From assembly GCA_913061235.1 (NCBI GenBank), contig CAJXTB010000018.1:1-64000 (forward strand): a stretch of DNA of 64,000 nt. Direction: 5' to 3'. The position numbers and the translations under genes were made by a program. This stretch comes from an uncultured Pseudomonadota bacterium (GTDB lineage Bacteria; Myxococcota_A; UBA796; GCA-2862545). The notes below the pieces were generated by a model. It had not been told where the DNA came from. It saw only the letters and a list, made by a program, of their open reading frames with translations, and did not search any database. How positions within the stretch are numbered: position 1 is the stretch's first letter; every line of letters starts with the position of its first letter. Below, piece after piece: positions 34,802 through 42,964 of this stretch.

Positions 34802-35601
34802 TGCACAGCCCTCGCGAGGCGGTCGCTATCTCCGTCCACCAGTCGGCGCACTGTGGTGACGGTTGCGGCAGGACCGCTCTGCTCCGCATGTATCGTATGG
34901 CGGCACACCACCGCCCCATCTTCTGTGCGTCCAAGCCTCTGAGTCGTCACTGTGACGGTGTCAGGAGCCATGGCACCCACACGCCATTTCGCGTATTCGG
35001 CAACCGGCTGGACCAACGCCGGATTGGTGCCGTCCGCGTGTAGCAGGCGAGCCAAGGCTTCTTCCGCCCAGTCCACGTAGACAGGGTGGTTCGCATGAGC
35101 GAGCGGGTCCATCCATGTGTGCCACACCTGAAACACGAAGACATGCTCACTGCCAATGTCCTCGGTGTAGTCAGGCAGACGTACGTTCTCATCCGGACCT
35201 TCGATTGGAAATGCCGCTACCAGCTCCGCGTTGGCCCGGGCAGCGCGCATGACGCCACCCTTGGTGCTCACATGCGCCCACTCTTGCGTGCTGCTCGCCA
35301 AGGGTCGCTCACCAACGGTAAGGCGGATCTGTCGCGTACAGAGAAGCCCTCGGCGAAAGCTATTTATCCATGTTCGCCCGATGACTTCGTCGCCATACGT
35401 AGCTTCCGAGTGATGCACTGTGGTCATCTCACGGACAACAAAGGCGGACTCCACAGCCCGAAACCGGGTCGGGTCCCACCCCAAAGCGCTGGCCCCTCGA
35501 ACCGCAACGTCTTGGCAGCAGCGCCAGATGTCGCCGGCGCGTGCAGAGTCGCGGGGGTTGAATGCGTTTCGCGGCAGATGCAGAGACAAGTCGATGGGCA
35601 T
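34798..35601 (-). CDS. Double hot-dog acyl-CoA/acyl-ACP thioesterase-like protein
   Basis: A 267-residue protein with two hot-dog-like halves. The first (residues about 10-130) contains VVREMTTVHHSEATYGDEVIGRTWI. The second contains HTWMDPLAHANHPVYVDWAEEALARLL, a typical hot-dog active-site helix with an Asn/His pair. Such proteins hydrolyse acyl thioesters, but the chain length cannot be told here. The start at 35601 (MPIDLSLHLPRNAFNP) has GGGGAAG upstream; the frame extends further upstream but without family similarity. It is coupled to slyX and divergent from the next gene, with only 55 bases between starts. Confidence 0.75.
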   Translation of the reverse strand: MPIDLSLHLPRNAFNPRDSARAGDIWRCCQDVAVRGASALGWDPTRFRAVESAFVVREMTTVHHSEATYGDEVIGRTWINSFRRGLLCTRQIRLTVGERPLASSTQEWAHVSTKGGVMRAARANAELVAAFPIEGPDENVRLPDYTEDIGSEHVFVFQVWHTWMDPLAHANHPVYVDWAEEALARLLHADGTNPALVQPVAEYAKWRVGAMAPDTVTVTTQRLGRTEDGAVVCRHTIHAEQSGPAATVTTVRRLVDGDSDRLARAVQ

Positions 35602-35656
35602 GGCTTCCCCGGTGAGCGATGCGCGGGTTAACTCCTCGGCCTGTGTGTGTATAGCG

Positions 35657-36241
35657 ATGTCATCAGCCCCATTCCCACGACAAGTCTTGGTTGTATGCGA
35701 ACGCGAAATGCGCTCGCATGCCCGCAACCTCGTGCGCGCTGCGTCCACATACCAGCCGGTCGAGTGGTGCTTTGATACCGAGTTTGAAAGCCGGGTAAAC
35801 CGAGGCCCTGGTTCTCGAACCATCTTCATTGGCGACAGCAAGTACGCGAAGTTCTTGCGCGGACTTGCCAAGCCAGCTGCTCGCCAGCACGGCGCTGTCT
35901 GGGCGCTGTACAAGCAACATGCCCTCATCTACGTAGAAGACGTGATCATCGATGTTCGGTCCACTCTGCCCAAAGTGCGCGACCAGATCGAACAACTTCA
36001 GATTGAAGCGGCATACCAAGCAGAGTCGGTCAGCTACCACGAAGGGGTTGTGGAAGGTCCCTTAGTGGCACACCAGTACTTCCAGACTGTGGCGATTCAT
36101 CCATCCATTCGCGCAGACAACACGCCAACCCGTGAACGGGATGTAAAGCGCGCCTTCATCGACAACCAGATGGTACTTGGCATTGCGTGGTTCTTGATGG
36201 AAGGCTGGGACGATCTCATGAACGGACCCGAAGAGGAATGA
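35657..36241 (+). CDS. Uncharacterised protein coupled to the JAMM-DinG helicase
   Basis: A 194-residue soluble protein that I do not recognise. It starts with a Rossmann-like first strand (RQVLVVCEREMRSHARNLV), has a conserved-looking glycine turn (SRTIFIGDSKYAKFL) and a mixed alpha/beta core (WALYKQHALIYVEDVIIDV), and ends with a long helix and an acidic tail. There is no signal peptide or membrane segment. Its stop overlaps the ATG of the helicase gene (ATGA), so the two are probably made together and may act together. ATG at 35657 is chosen because the upstream extension overlaps the divergent thioesterase gene. Confidence 0.72.
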   Translation: MSSAPFPRQVLVVCEREMRSHARNLVRAASTYQPVEWCFDTEFESRVNRGPGSRTIFIGDSKYAKFLRGLAKPAARQHGAVWALYKQHALIYVEDVIIDVRSTLPKVRDQIEQLQIEAAYQAESVSYHEGVVEGPLVAHQYFQTVAIHPSIRADNTPTRERDVKRAFIDNQMVLGIAWFLMEGWDDLMNGPEEE

Positions 36242-38679
36242 CAGCCCCCGGGTCCCGCTTTCACGAGACAGCCGCCCGGACCCTACGCGCTGCCATTCAA
36301 CAGGCAGAAGGCGTGGAGGTCTTTGCAATCGGCGACGTGGTTGAGGGTGAAGTCAGCGCCGTCACCGTGACCTGTCGCGGACAGTACGACCGCGTGCTCG
36401 CTATCCTCGGTCGGCCACGCGCAGGCCAGGTGGTCATCCACAACCACCCTAGTGGGGTGCTCATCGCCTCTGACGCCGACATACAGCTGGCGGGACGCTA
36501 CTCCGAAGAAGGAGTGGGCTTCGTCATTGTAGACAGCACGGTCTCTCGGTCGACATGGGTGGTGGAGCCCCATGTCGAGAAGAACGTTCCGGTCACCGAA
36601 GACGACGTCCGCGAAGTGTTCATGCACGCGCTCCCTCGCGCTGTTCCAGGGTTCGAAGCCCGCGACGCACAGCTGCACATGGCCATCGCCGTGGCCCACA
36701 GCCTGTCGGAGAATGAGCCCTACGCGGTGGAGGCCGGAACCGGAACCGGAAAATCGCTGGCCTACCTGATTCCGTCTGCCCTGTGGGCGCTGCGAAACGA
36801 CAGCAAAGTGGTGCTGTCTACCTACACCAAGGCGCTCCAGTCCCAACTGCTCGTCAAGGACTTGCCTCTGCTTCAACGCGCTGACATTCCAGCCCAAGCT
36901 GCCTTGCTTATGGGCCGCAACAACTACGTGTGCAAGCGACGCCTACGTATCGCAGCGGGTGAGGCAGAGGATGCCGACAAGGCAATGTATGACGACGTTC
37001 TCGCCTGGGACGGTTCCACGGCAGACGGCACACGACTCGACCTGACCATCGACGTTCCCTACCCGGTGTGGGAGCGCATCGAGTCCGATTCCGACCTGAC
37101 CTTGCGGCTCAAGTGTCAGCACTACGACACGTGCCACTACTACATGGCACGGCGTCGAGCAGCAGCCGCACACTTGGTCGTGGTCAATCACGCACTGCTC
37201 ATTGCAGACCGTGCCAACCGAGACTCCGGCGGCCCCGGAGTGCTGCCCAAGTACCGCCGACTGATCTTGGACGAAGCCCACCACCTCGAGAACGCCGCGA
37301 CGGGTGCTATCGGAGCGAGGCTCACCAACGCTGCCGTACGTCGTGCGACGACTCCGTTGTTGCCGTCGCCCAAGCGGCCGGGTGCGCTCGCTCGACTCGT
37401 TCAGGACCACGCCACCGTGGGAGGCGCTCTAGAGCCTCACGAACAGCCAGCCCTTGAAGCGGCGGTCCACGAAGCCCATGATCGCATCCTGGCGCTGACC
37501 GATGAGCTGCCGGCCGTGCTTGAAGCGTTGTCCGCAGACGTTCTGGACAACACGGGCACTCCGGTTCGAATTCGGCATGAAGACCGTGGCAAGCCACTGT
37601 GGTCAGAACAGGTGGAACCCCCAGCGACCCGCGTGCAGCAGTTGTTGGAAGAGGCGGTTGGTGCCCTCACCCAGACCTTGGTCCCCTTCGAAGAGCGCAT
37701 GCTGCCGCAATCTAGGGCCCAGTCGGTCTTAGATGTTCGCCGCGGTTTGCGTCGACTGTCTGAAAAGGCGCTGGTCGCCAGAGAGTTCATCAACGAAGAC
37801 CGAGACTCGTGCCGCTGGGTTGACCGTGGCAGCAAGCGCGACATGACCGCGGCGCTAAACCTAGCCCCCATCGAGGTCGCGGAGCCCCTAAGGCGCCTGC
37901 TGTGGGACGCGGTTCCCGGCTCGGTTGCCACATCGGCCACCCTGACCGTTGGCGGGCGTTTCGACCACTGGCTTACTCGCGTTGGCTTGCAGGACCCAAC
38001 GACAGGCGTGCATGCGTCGCCCTTCGACTACAAGTCCCAAGCGCTGCTCGGATTACCACGAGACCTTCCCGAGCCCAATGACCCCCGCTTTCTGGACGAC
38101 ACCGCAAGGCTCATCGTCGATGCCATCCGCACCTCTGGCGGCGGAGCGTTCGTCCTGTGCACATCGTATGCAGCGGTACGTTTTTACACCGGCGTGCTGC
38201 GTCGGTCCCTTCCCGGCCACATGCCCGTGCTCTCCCAGGAAGGAACTGGTCGACTTCAGCTGCTGAGTCGCTTCCGCGAAGCCCGAAACGCCGTTCTGGT
38301 GGGGACGGATAGCTTTTGGGAGGGCGTAGATGTGCAGGGTGATGCCTTGCGGCTGGTCATCATCCCACGTCTGCCATTCCGTATGCCCTCCGACCCTCTG
38401 CTGGCGGCGCGACAAGAGCGCATTGCACAACGCGGCGGCGACCCGTTCCGTGCATTCACCCTACCAGAGGCCATTATCAAGCTGCGCCAAGGGTTCGGGC
38501 GACTCATTCGTCACAGGAGCGACCGCGGCGTCGTGTTGCTCCTGGACCGACGTATTGCCAGTCGGCGCTACGGCCGCGTCATCCTGTACGCCTTGCCACC
38601 GGCTAGACGCGCTCAAGGCCCAGCTCGCAGTGTTCTTGCGTCTACTGAGCAGTTCTTCAAGGACAGTCGCTCCGGCTGA
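36238..38679 (+). CDS. DinG/XPD-type DNA helicase with N-terminal JAMM (RadC-like) domain
   Basis: 813 residues. Residues about 20-115 form a JAB/JAMM domain with an intact metalloprotease motif: a Glu in EGEVSAV and HNHPSGVLIASDAD (His68, His70, Ser and Asp in the expected spacing). The helicase follows, with Walker A AGTGTGKS (about 166-173), DEAH (about 345-348) and the C-terminal motif HRSDRGVVLLLDRR. The Fe-S insert has Cys232, Cys293 and Cys299, while Thr288 occupies the position of the fourth ligand. DinG proteins unwind forked DNA and R-loops; some carry an N-terminal exonuclease, but here the slot holds a JAMM domain. It is coupled to the unknown gene upstream. Confidence 0.93.
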   Translation: MTAPGSRFHETAARTLRAAIQQAEGVEVFAIGDVVEGEVSAVTVTCRGQYDRVLAILGRPRAGQVVIHNHPSGVLIASDADIQLAGRYSEEGVGFVIVDSTVSRSTWVVEPHVEKNVPVTEDDVREVFMHALPRAVPGFEARDAQLHMAIAVAHSLSENEPYAVEAGTGTGKSLAYLIPSALWALRNDSKVVLSTYTKALQSQLLVKDLPLLQRADIPAQAALLMGRNNYVCKRRLRIAAGEAEDADKAMYDDVLAWDGSTADGTRLDLTIDVPYPVWERIESDSDLTLRLKCQHYDTCHYYMARRRAAAAHLVVVNHALLIADRANRDSGGPGVLPKYRRLILDEAHHLENAATGAIGARLTNAAVRRATTPLLPSPKRPGALARLVQDHATVGGALEPHEQPALEAAVHEAHDRILALTDELPAVLEALSADVLDNTGTPVRIRHEDRGKPLWSEQVEPPATRVQQLLEEAVGALTQTLVPFEERMLPQSRAQSVLDVRRGLRRLSEKALVAREFINEDRDSCRWVDRGSKRDMTAALNLAPIEVAEPLRRLLWDAVPGSVATSATLTVGGRFDHWLTRVGLQDPTTGVHASPFDYKSQALLGLPRDLPEPNDPRFLDDTARLIVDAIRTSGGGAFVLCTSYAAVRFYTGVLRRSLPGHMPVLSQEGTGRLQLLSRFREARNAVLVGTDSFWEGVDVQGDALRLVIIPRLPFRMPSDPLLAARQERIAQRGGDPFRAFTLPEAIIKLRQGFGRLIRHRSDRGVVLLLDRRIASRRYGRVILYALPPARRAQGPARSVLASTEQFFKDSRSG

Positions 38680-38709
38680 ATTGCGGTATGCTTCATCCAG
38701 AGGAACCCA

Positions 38710-39249
38710 ATGCCTAACGACCTGAACTCCCTTGCCAATGCCTTCAACACTGCAGTTGAGAGAGAAGACTCCGACGCCCACAGTGACGCAACCGAGGACG
38801 CTGACGCTCGCGCGCGGCTACGCGAGCAACGGCTGAGCGATGCCGCGCGCATTCAGCAAGCCAAAGACACTCTCTTCGGCGCCCTCATCACCTTCGCCGA
38901 GCAAGTCGATGCGCTGCGTGCCGAGCGCACAGATGCTGGTGTGGTGTTCAGCTACCGCGACCGAGTCGTATCACTCGACGGTCGCAGCGATGGCCCAAGC
39001 ATTGCAGTGGTGGGAACCGGTACAGCAGCGGACAGACTGGACCTCGACGTCACCGATACCTGGGTGTTGACGCTGAACGGGAAGCTACGGGAATTCCTAC
39101 CTTATGGGCTCCAAGAGCTGCTTGTACGAGCCCTCGGATTGCCACGTCCGGCACACGCCGTTTCGGACCCAGGCCCGCCCAAGCTGCGCCGTGCACCGCG
39201 CATCCAATCCAGCATCGCCCCCCCACGACCTCCGTTCAAGAGACAATAG
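38710..39249 (+). CDS. Uncharacterised cytoplasmic protein
   Basis: A 179-residue protein with no recognised family. The first about 50 residues are charged and helical (EREDSDAHSDATEDADARAR). The middle (GALITFAEQVDALRAERTDA, then VVFSYRDRVVSLDGRS) looks like a small alpha/beta domain with a dimer helix. The C-terminus is Pro/Arg-rich (PGPPKLRRAPRIQSS). AGAGGAA precedes the ATG. It begins 30 bases after the helicase and ends 4 bases before a Cys-rich protein gene, so all may be one transcript. Confidence 0.7.
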   Translation: MPNDLNSLANAFNTAVEREDSDAHSDATEDADARARLREQRLSDAARIQQAKDTLFGALITFAEQVDALRAERTDAGVVFSYRDRVVSLDGRSDGPSIAVVGTGTAADRLDLDVTDTWVLTLNGKLREFLPYGLQELLVRALGLPRPAHAVSDPGPPKLRRAPRIQSSIAPPRPPFKRQ

Positions 39250-39253
39250 ACGG

Positions 39254-40279
39254 ATGCATTCCCAGCTCCAAGGCTTGCCAGACATCGTCTACGCGATGCT
39301 CCCCGAGCTCGAGAGTTGGGACCTGCCCGAAGAGACCCTCGCCGACTGTGCTCGCTGCGCCATGCGACCGCGCGCTGGTGAGGCTGAACGGCCGTGGCAC
39401 TTCAACGAGCGAACCAAGTGCTGCACGCACCATCCGCAGCTGGCCAATTACCTTGTGGGCCGTGCATTGCGGCGAAACGATGCCGGTTCCGAGCGCATCC
39501 GCGAGCGCATGAAGAACCCAGAGGGCCGAACACGACTTGGATTGCAACCACCAACGTCCTACCAGACCCGGTACGAGGCAACCCGGGCGTCTGGTTTCGG
39601 CCGTGACGACGCTCTCATCTGCCCGTTTCGTAGTCAGGCCCCACTGTCCTGCAGCATCTGGCAAGACCGCAACAGCACGTGCCGGACGTGGTTCTGCAAG
39701 TCGTCAAAAGGACTCCCCCAGAAACTCTCCTGGACCGCAGTCCGTGACGTCCTAGCCCGAGTTGAACTGGACCTCGCGAACCACTGTGCTGCCAAAGTCA
39801 GTCCACCATCAGAAGCGGACACGTCTGCAGTCTGGCAAGCGTGGTTCGTGCGCTGTGCCACCGTTGTCGATGACATCTCACCGGTGGCGGCCCCCATTCT
39901 CCGCTCTGACCGACTCAACATGCTCATTGACAGAGCAGCCGACCAACGCCGAGCGGTAAACGCGACTGCTCTGCCCGATGTCGTGGTTCCGAGTGTTGGC
40001 TCTGTTTTTCCAGACGGCGAACAAATCCGCCTGACAGGCTATTCTCCGTACGACGGGACCACACTCTCGCCACACATCTTCTCCTTCCTGTCGCACCTAG
40101 ACGGCACGATGACCTGGCAAGACGCTGCACAGTGCTGCTTCGCGGCAACTGGCTTCTCCGTGGACCGCACGCTCGCCACTCACCTGTTCACCCTTCGTAT
40201 CATTAGGGCTCCCCAGCTCAATGATGATCCGTACAGCCCTGAAGCAGCAAGTCCACTCGAGTTGTTCTCGGACTGGTGA
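39254..40279 (+). CDS. Cys-rich protein, possible metal or Fe-S cluster binding, unknown
   Basis: A 341-residue protein. Its N-terminal half has a striking set of cysteines: DCARCAMRP (Cys32, Cys35), TKCCTHHPQLANYLVG (Cys56, Cys57), then LICPF, LSCSIW, STCRTWFCK. The set resembles small cysteine domains that bind Zn or Fe-S clusters, such as CxxCxxCC-type families, but I cannot assign one. The C-terminal half is helical with a winged-helix-like end (DGTMTWQDAAQCCFAATGFS). ATG at 39254 lies 4 bases after the previous stop. Function is unknown. Confidence 0.72.
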   Translation: MHSQLQGLPDIVYAMLPELESWDLPEETLADCARCAMRPRAGEAERPWHFNERTKCCTHHPQLANYLVGRALRRNDAGSERIRERMKNPEGRTRLGLQPPTSYQTRYEATRASGFGRDDALICPFRSQAPLSCSIWQDRNSTCRTWFCKSSKGLPQKLSWTAVRDVLARVELDLANHCAAKVSPPSEADTSAVWQAWFVRCATVVDDISPVAAPILRSDRLNMLIDRAADQRRAVNATALPDVVVPSVGSVFPDGEQIRLTGYSPYDGTTLSPHIFSFLSHLDGTMTWQDAAQCCFAATGFSVDRTLATHLFTLRIIRAPQLNDDPYSPEAASPLELFSDW

Positions 40280-40347
40280 CAGCGTGTGTAATCAACGACC
40301 GGAATGGATCAGTGCGTCATCCGTTATTGACTGGGTATGGAGTCACC

Positions 40348-41607
40348 ATGGACAAAGAACGCACCGTTTCGCGAGACAGCATCGGCCCATTCGTCAAAGC
40401 ACTAGACGTTGGGGTTGGAGCCCTCAAGGCGTTCGGAATGGAGCGGACCCGGCTGACAGAGGATGCGATTCTGGGCCGTGCCATGCGCGAGACCGGCCTG
40501 ACAGACTTCGGAGATTCCCGCTTTCGCATTCCCATGCGCCGCATTCTTGGCATGATTGCAAAGCGCAAGGGGCTGACCAACATCGCAAGCGTCACCTTCA
40601 ACCACGCCATGACGCAGGCCGCCTCCAACCGACTTCGCCTAGTCGCCTACCAAAAGGCCCATCCCGAAGTGCATGACATCAAGGTGGAACGCCCGGTATT
40701 CGTCCTAGGCTTCCCACGTACTGGCACCACCGTTCTGCAGAACCTGCTTGCAAGTGACCCACGCCGGCGTGGACTGGAGTTCTGGGAAATCTGCAACCCA
40801 CTGCCCCTCGGGTCACACAACTCGACCGCTGACGACAAGAAGCGGGTGCGCATGACCAAGCGAGACCTCGACATCGCCTACCGTGTTGCACCCGAGATGG
40901 AGGTCGTGCACTGGATTGACGCTCACACCATTGAAGAGTGCTGGCCGCTGTTCGCCAACAGCTTCAGCGTGATGAACTGGGACCTACAGACTGGCATCTC
41001 CGAGTGGGGCGACTTCCTAAGCAACGACTGGGACATGAAGTGGGCGTACGGCGAGTACAAACAGTACCTGCAAGTGCTGCTTCACCAGCGGCCTACGCAA
41101 AACTTGGTGCTCAAGTGCCCTGAGCACCTGTGGTTTCTCGATGAACTGCTCGAGACCTTCCCAGACGCGAGCATTGTCTGGTCGCATCGTGACCCGTACA
41201 AGACCATTGCGTCGTACTGCAGCCTCATCAGCCTACAGTGGCGTACGCTCTACGGCACCATTGATGCGAAGGGCCTTGGCTCACACATCACCAAGCGGTT
41301 CCACCAAGGCGTTGAAGCAGCAATGGAGGCACGGTCGCGGGCCAATCCAAACCGGTTCTTCGACGTTCGCTTCAGCGAGCTCATCAAGGACCCAGCTGCC
41401 ATGGCCTCTCGAATTCTGACCAAGTTCGACCTGCCTAATGACGCGCTGACGCAAGCCGGAATGGACGCATGGCTCAACAACAAGCGGGCGGACGCGCGCG
41501 GCAAACACCAGTACGACCCGGACCACTATGGGCTCGACGCGAGCCGAATTCGCGGCCGATATCAGAGCTATATCGAGAACTTCGACGTGTCGACAATGGC
41601 CGCATAG
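40348..41607 (+). CDS. Sulfotransferase family protein
   Basis: A 419-residue protein of the PAPS-dependent sulfotransferase superfamily. The 5'-phosphosulfate loop is FVLGFPRTGTTVLQNLLA and the 3'-phosphate loop is IVWSHRDPYKTIASYCSL. The His in VVHWIDAHTIEECWPLF is in the usual region for substrate contact. It lacks a signal peptide and is probably cytoplasmic. The acceptor cannot be told; lipid, sterol or secondary-metabolite targets are known for related bacterial proteins. GGAG precedes the ATG. A thiolase gene starts 49 bases downstream. Confidence 0.87.
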   Translation: MDKERTVSRDSIGPFVKALDVGVGALKAFGMERTRLTEDAILGRAMRETGLTDFGDSRFRIPMRRILGMIAKRKGLTNIASVTFNHAMTQAASNRLRLVAYQKAHPEVHDIKVERPVFVLGFPRTGTTVLQNLLASDPRRRGLEFWEICNPLPLGSHNSTADDKKRVRMTKRDLDIAYRVAPEMEVVHWIDAHTIEECWPLFANSFSVMNWDLQTGISEWGDFLSNDWDMKWAYGEYKQYLQVLLHQRPTQNLVLKCPEHLWFLDELLETFPDASIVWSHRDPYKTIASYCSLISLQWRTLYGTIDAKGLGSHITKRFHQGVEAAMEARSRANPNRFFDVRFSELIKDPAAMASRILTKFDLPNDALTQAGMDAWLNNKRADARGKHQYDPDHYGLDASRIRGRYQSYIENFDVSTMAA

Positions 41608-41655
41608 CAGCAGCCCAACGGTGCGATACGACCTCCTCCATCAATCGGAGGGTGC

Positions 41656-42900
41656 ATGTCTGGCGTGTTTGTCGTGGGTGTTGGGTCAACGGACTTCAAG
41701 AAGTGGCCTGAGCGGTCGTTCAGAGACCTCGCCAAGGAGGCGGTCTCAAACTGCATCGATGACAGCGGCTTCGTTGGAACAGACATTGAGCACGTGAGCT
41801 TCGGCAACTGCGCCATGGGCCGGATGGGACAAAACAACCTTCGTGGGCAGGTAACTCTAGAGCCGCTCATGGCTGGAGGCGTGCTCAACCGGCGCGTGCC
41901 CGTCGTGAACGTGGAAGCCGGCTGTGCGACAGGCTCAGTCGCTCTGCAGAGCGCATTCCGCGCCGTTGCGAGCGGCGACGTGGGTGCCGCGATGGCCGTT
42001 GGGGTTGAAAAGACAGTGGTCCCAGAGGACCCCGCCTGCATGCTGGCCTTGTTCGGTGACGGAATCGACACCCAACATCCAGAGGAATGGAAGGCGTACT
42101 TCGCCGCGCAAGCCGAGTCGGTTGGCGAGGTCTTTGCCCCACACCCAATGCGCGTACTCTTTCTCGACCTACACGCCCTGTTGGCACGCCGACACATGAA
42201 GCGCTTTGGGCTGACCGTTGCCCAGCTCGCCGCGGTCGCCTCGAAAAATCACCACCACGGCTCCCTCAACGAACGGGCCCAGTACCGCTTCGAGATCGAC
42301 GTAGACGCAGTCCTCGCCGACCGCTCCATCGTGGCCCCCCTCACCCGTGCCATGTGTGCACCGCTGTCCGATGGCGCCGCGGCGGTGACTCTGGTCAGTC
42401 AGGACGTACTCTCTGGCCTTCCCGCAGACGTGCGCGCACGAGCTGTTCGCATCCATGGTGTGTACACCGCTGGCGGTGCCTACCGAGACATTGACGGTCC
42501 GAGCGTCAGCCACGCTGTGGGTCAGCGGGCGTGGGCAAAGAGCGGACTACGCCCGGAGCAGATGGACGTTGTTGAGGTCCATGATGCCACTGCCTTCTGT
42601 GAGGTCCTGCATTTGGAGGAGCTTGGGTTCGCCAAGCCCGGCCAAGCGGGCGCGATGGCAGCTGCTGGAGCGACCGCATTGGGTGGCTCGCTACCTGTGA
42701 ACACCAGCGGCGGCCTGGAGTCCAAGGGGCATCCCCTCGCCGCTACGGGCCTTGGGCAGGTGGGTGAAATCGTCTGCCAGCTGCGCAACGAAGCTGGAGC
42801 TCGCCAAGTCGAAGGCGCTCGCTTCGGAGCCGTCCACAATGCTGGCGGCGCTATCGGACTGGATGAAGCCCTGGCCGCTGTGACTCTGCTCGAACGGTAG
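41656..42900 (+). CDS. Thiolase / acetyl-CoA acetyltransferase family (SCP-x-like)
   Basis: A 414-residue thiolase-fold enzyme. The nucleophile cysteine lies in NVEAGCATGSVAL and the catalytic His in SGGLESKGHPLAATGLGQ. At the second-cysteine position of classical thiolases the sequence is VHNAGGAIG, with His in place of Cys, as in the SCP2-thiolase group. Such enzymes often act on branched or sterol-like acyl-CoAs or in acyl condensation rather than plain beta-oxidation. GGAGG lies just upstream of the ATG. The upstream sulfotransferase may share the transcript. A terminator hairpin follows the stop. Confidence 0.88.
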   Translation: MSGVFVVGVGSTDFKKWPERSFRDLAKEAVSNCIDDSGFVGTDIEHVSFGNCAMGRMGQNNLRGQVTLEPLMAGGVLNRRVPVVNVEAGCATGSVALQSAFRAVASGDVGAAMAVGVEKTVVPEDPACMLALFGDGIDTQHPEEWKAYFAAQAESVGEVFAPHPMRVLFLDLHALLARRHMKRFGLTVAQLAAVASKNHHHGSLNERAQYRFEIDVDAVLADRSIVAPLTRAMCAPLSDGAAAVTLVSQDVLSGLPADVRARAVRIHGVYTAGGAYRDIDGPSVSHAVGQRAWAKSGLRPEQMDVVEVHDATAFCEVLHLEELGFAKPGQAGAMAAAGATALGGSLPVNTSGGLESKGHPLAATGLGQVGEIVCQLRNEAGARQVEGARFGAVHNAGGAIGLDEALAAVTLLER

Positions 42901-42911
42901 CGAAAACGAAA

Positions 42912-42940
42912 GAGGCGGGCACCATGATGGTGCCCGCCTC
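42912..42940. terminator. Strong hairpin between convergent genes
   Basis: GAGGCGGGCACCA pairs with TGGTGCCCGCCTC (12-13 pairs, loop TGA). It has A-rich sequence upstream on the plus strand but no T tract after it. It lies between the thiolase gene and the giant repeat protein gene. Confidence 0.7.
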
Positions 42941-42964
42941 GAAGCGTCTAAGAAGCGCTAGCGA

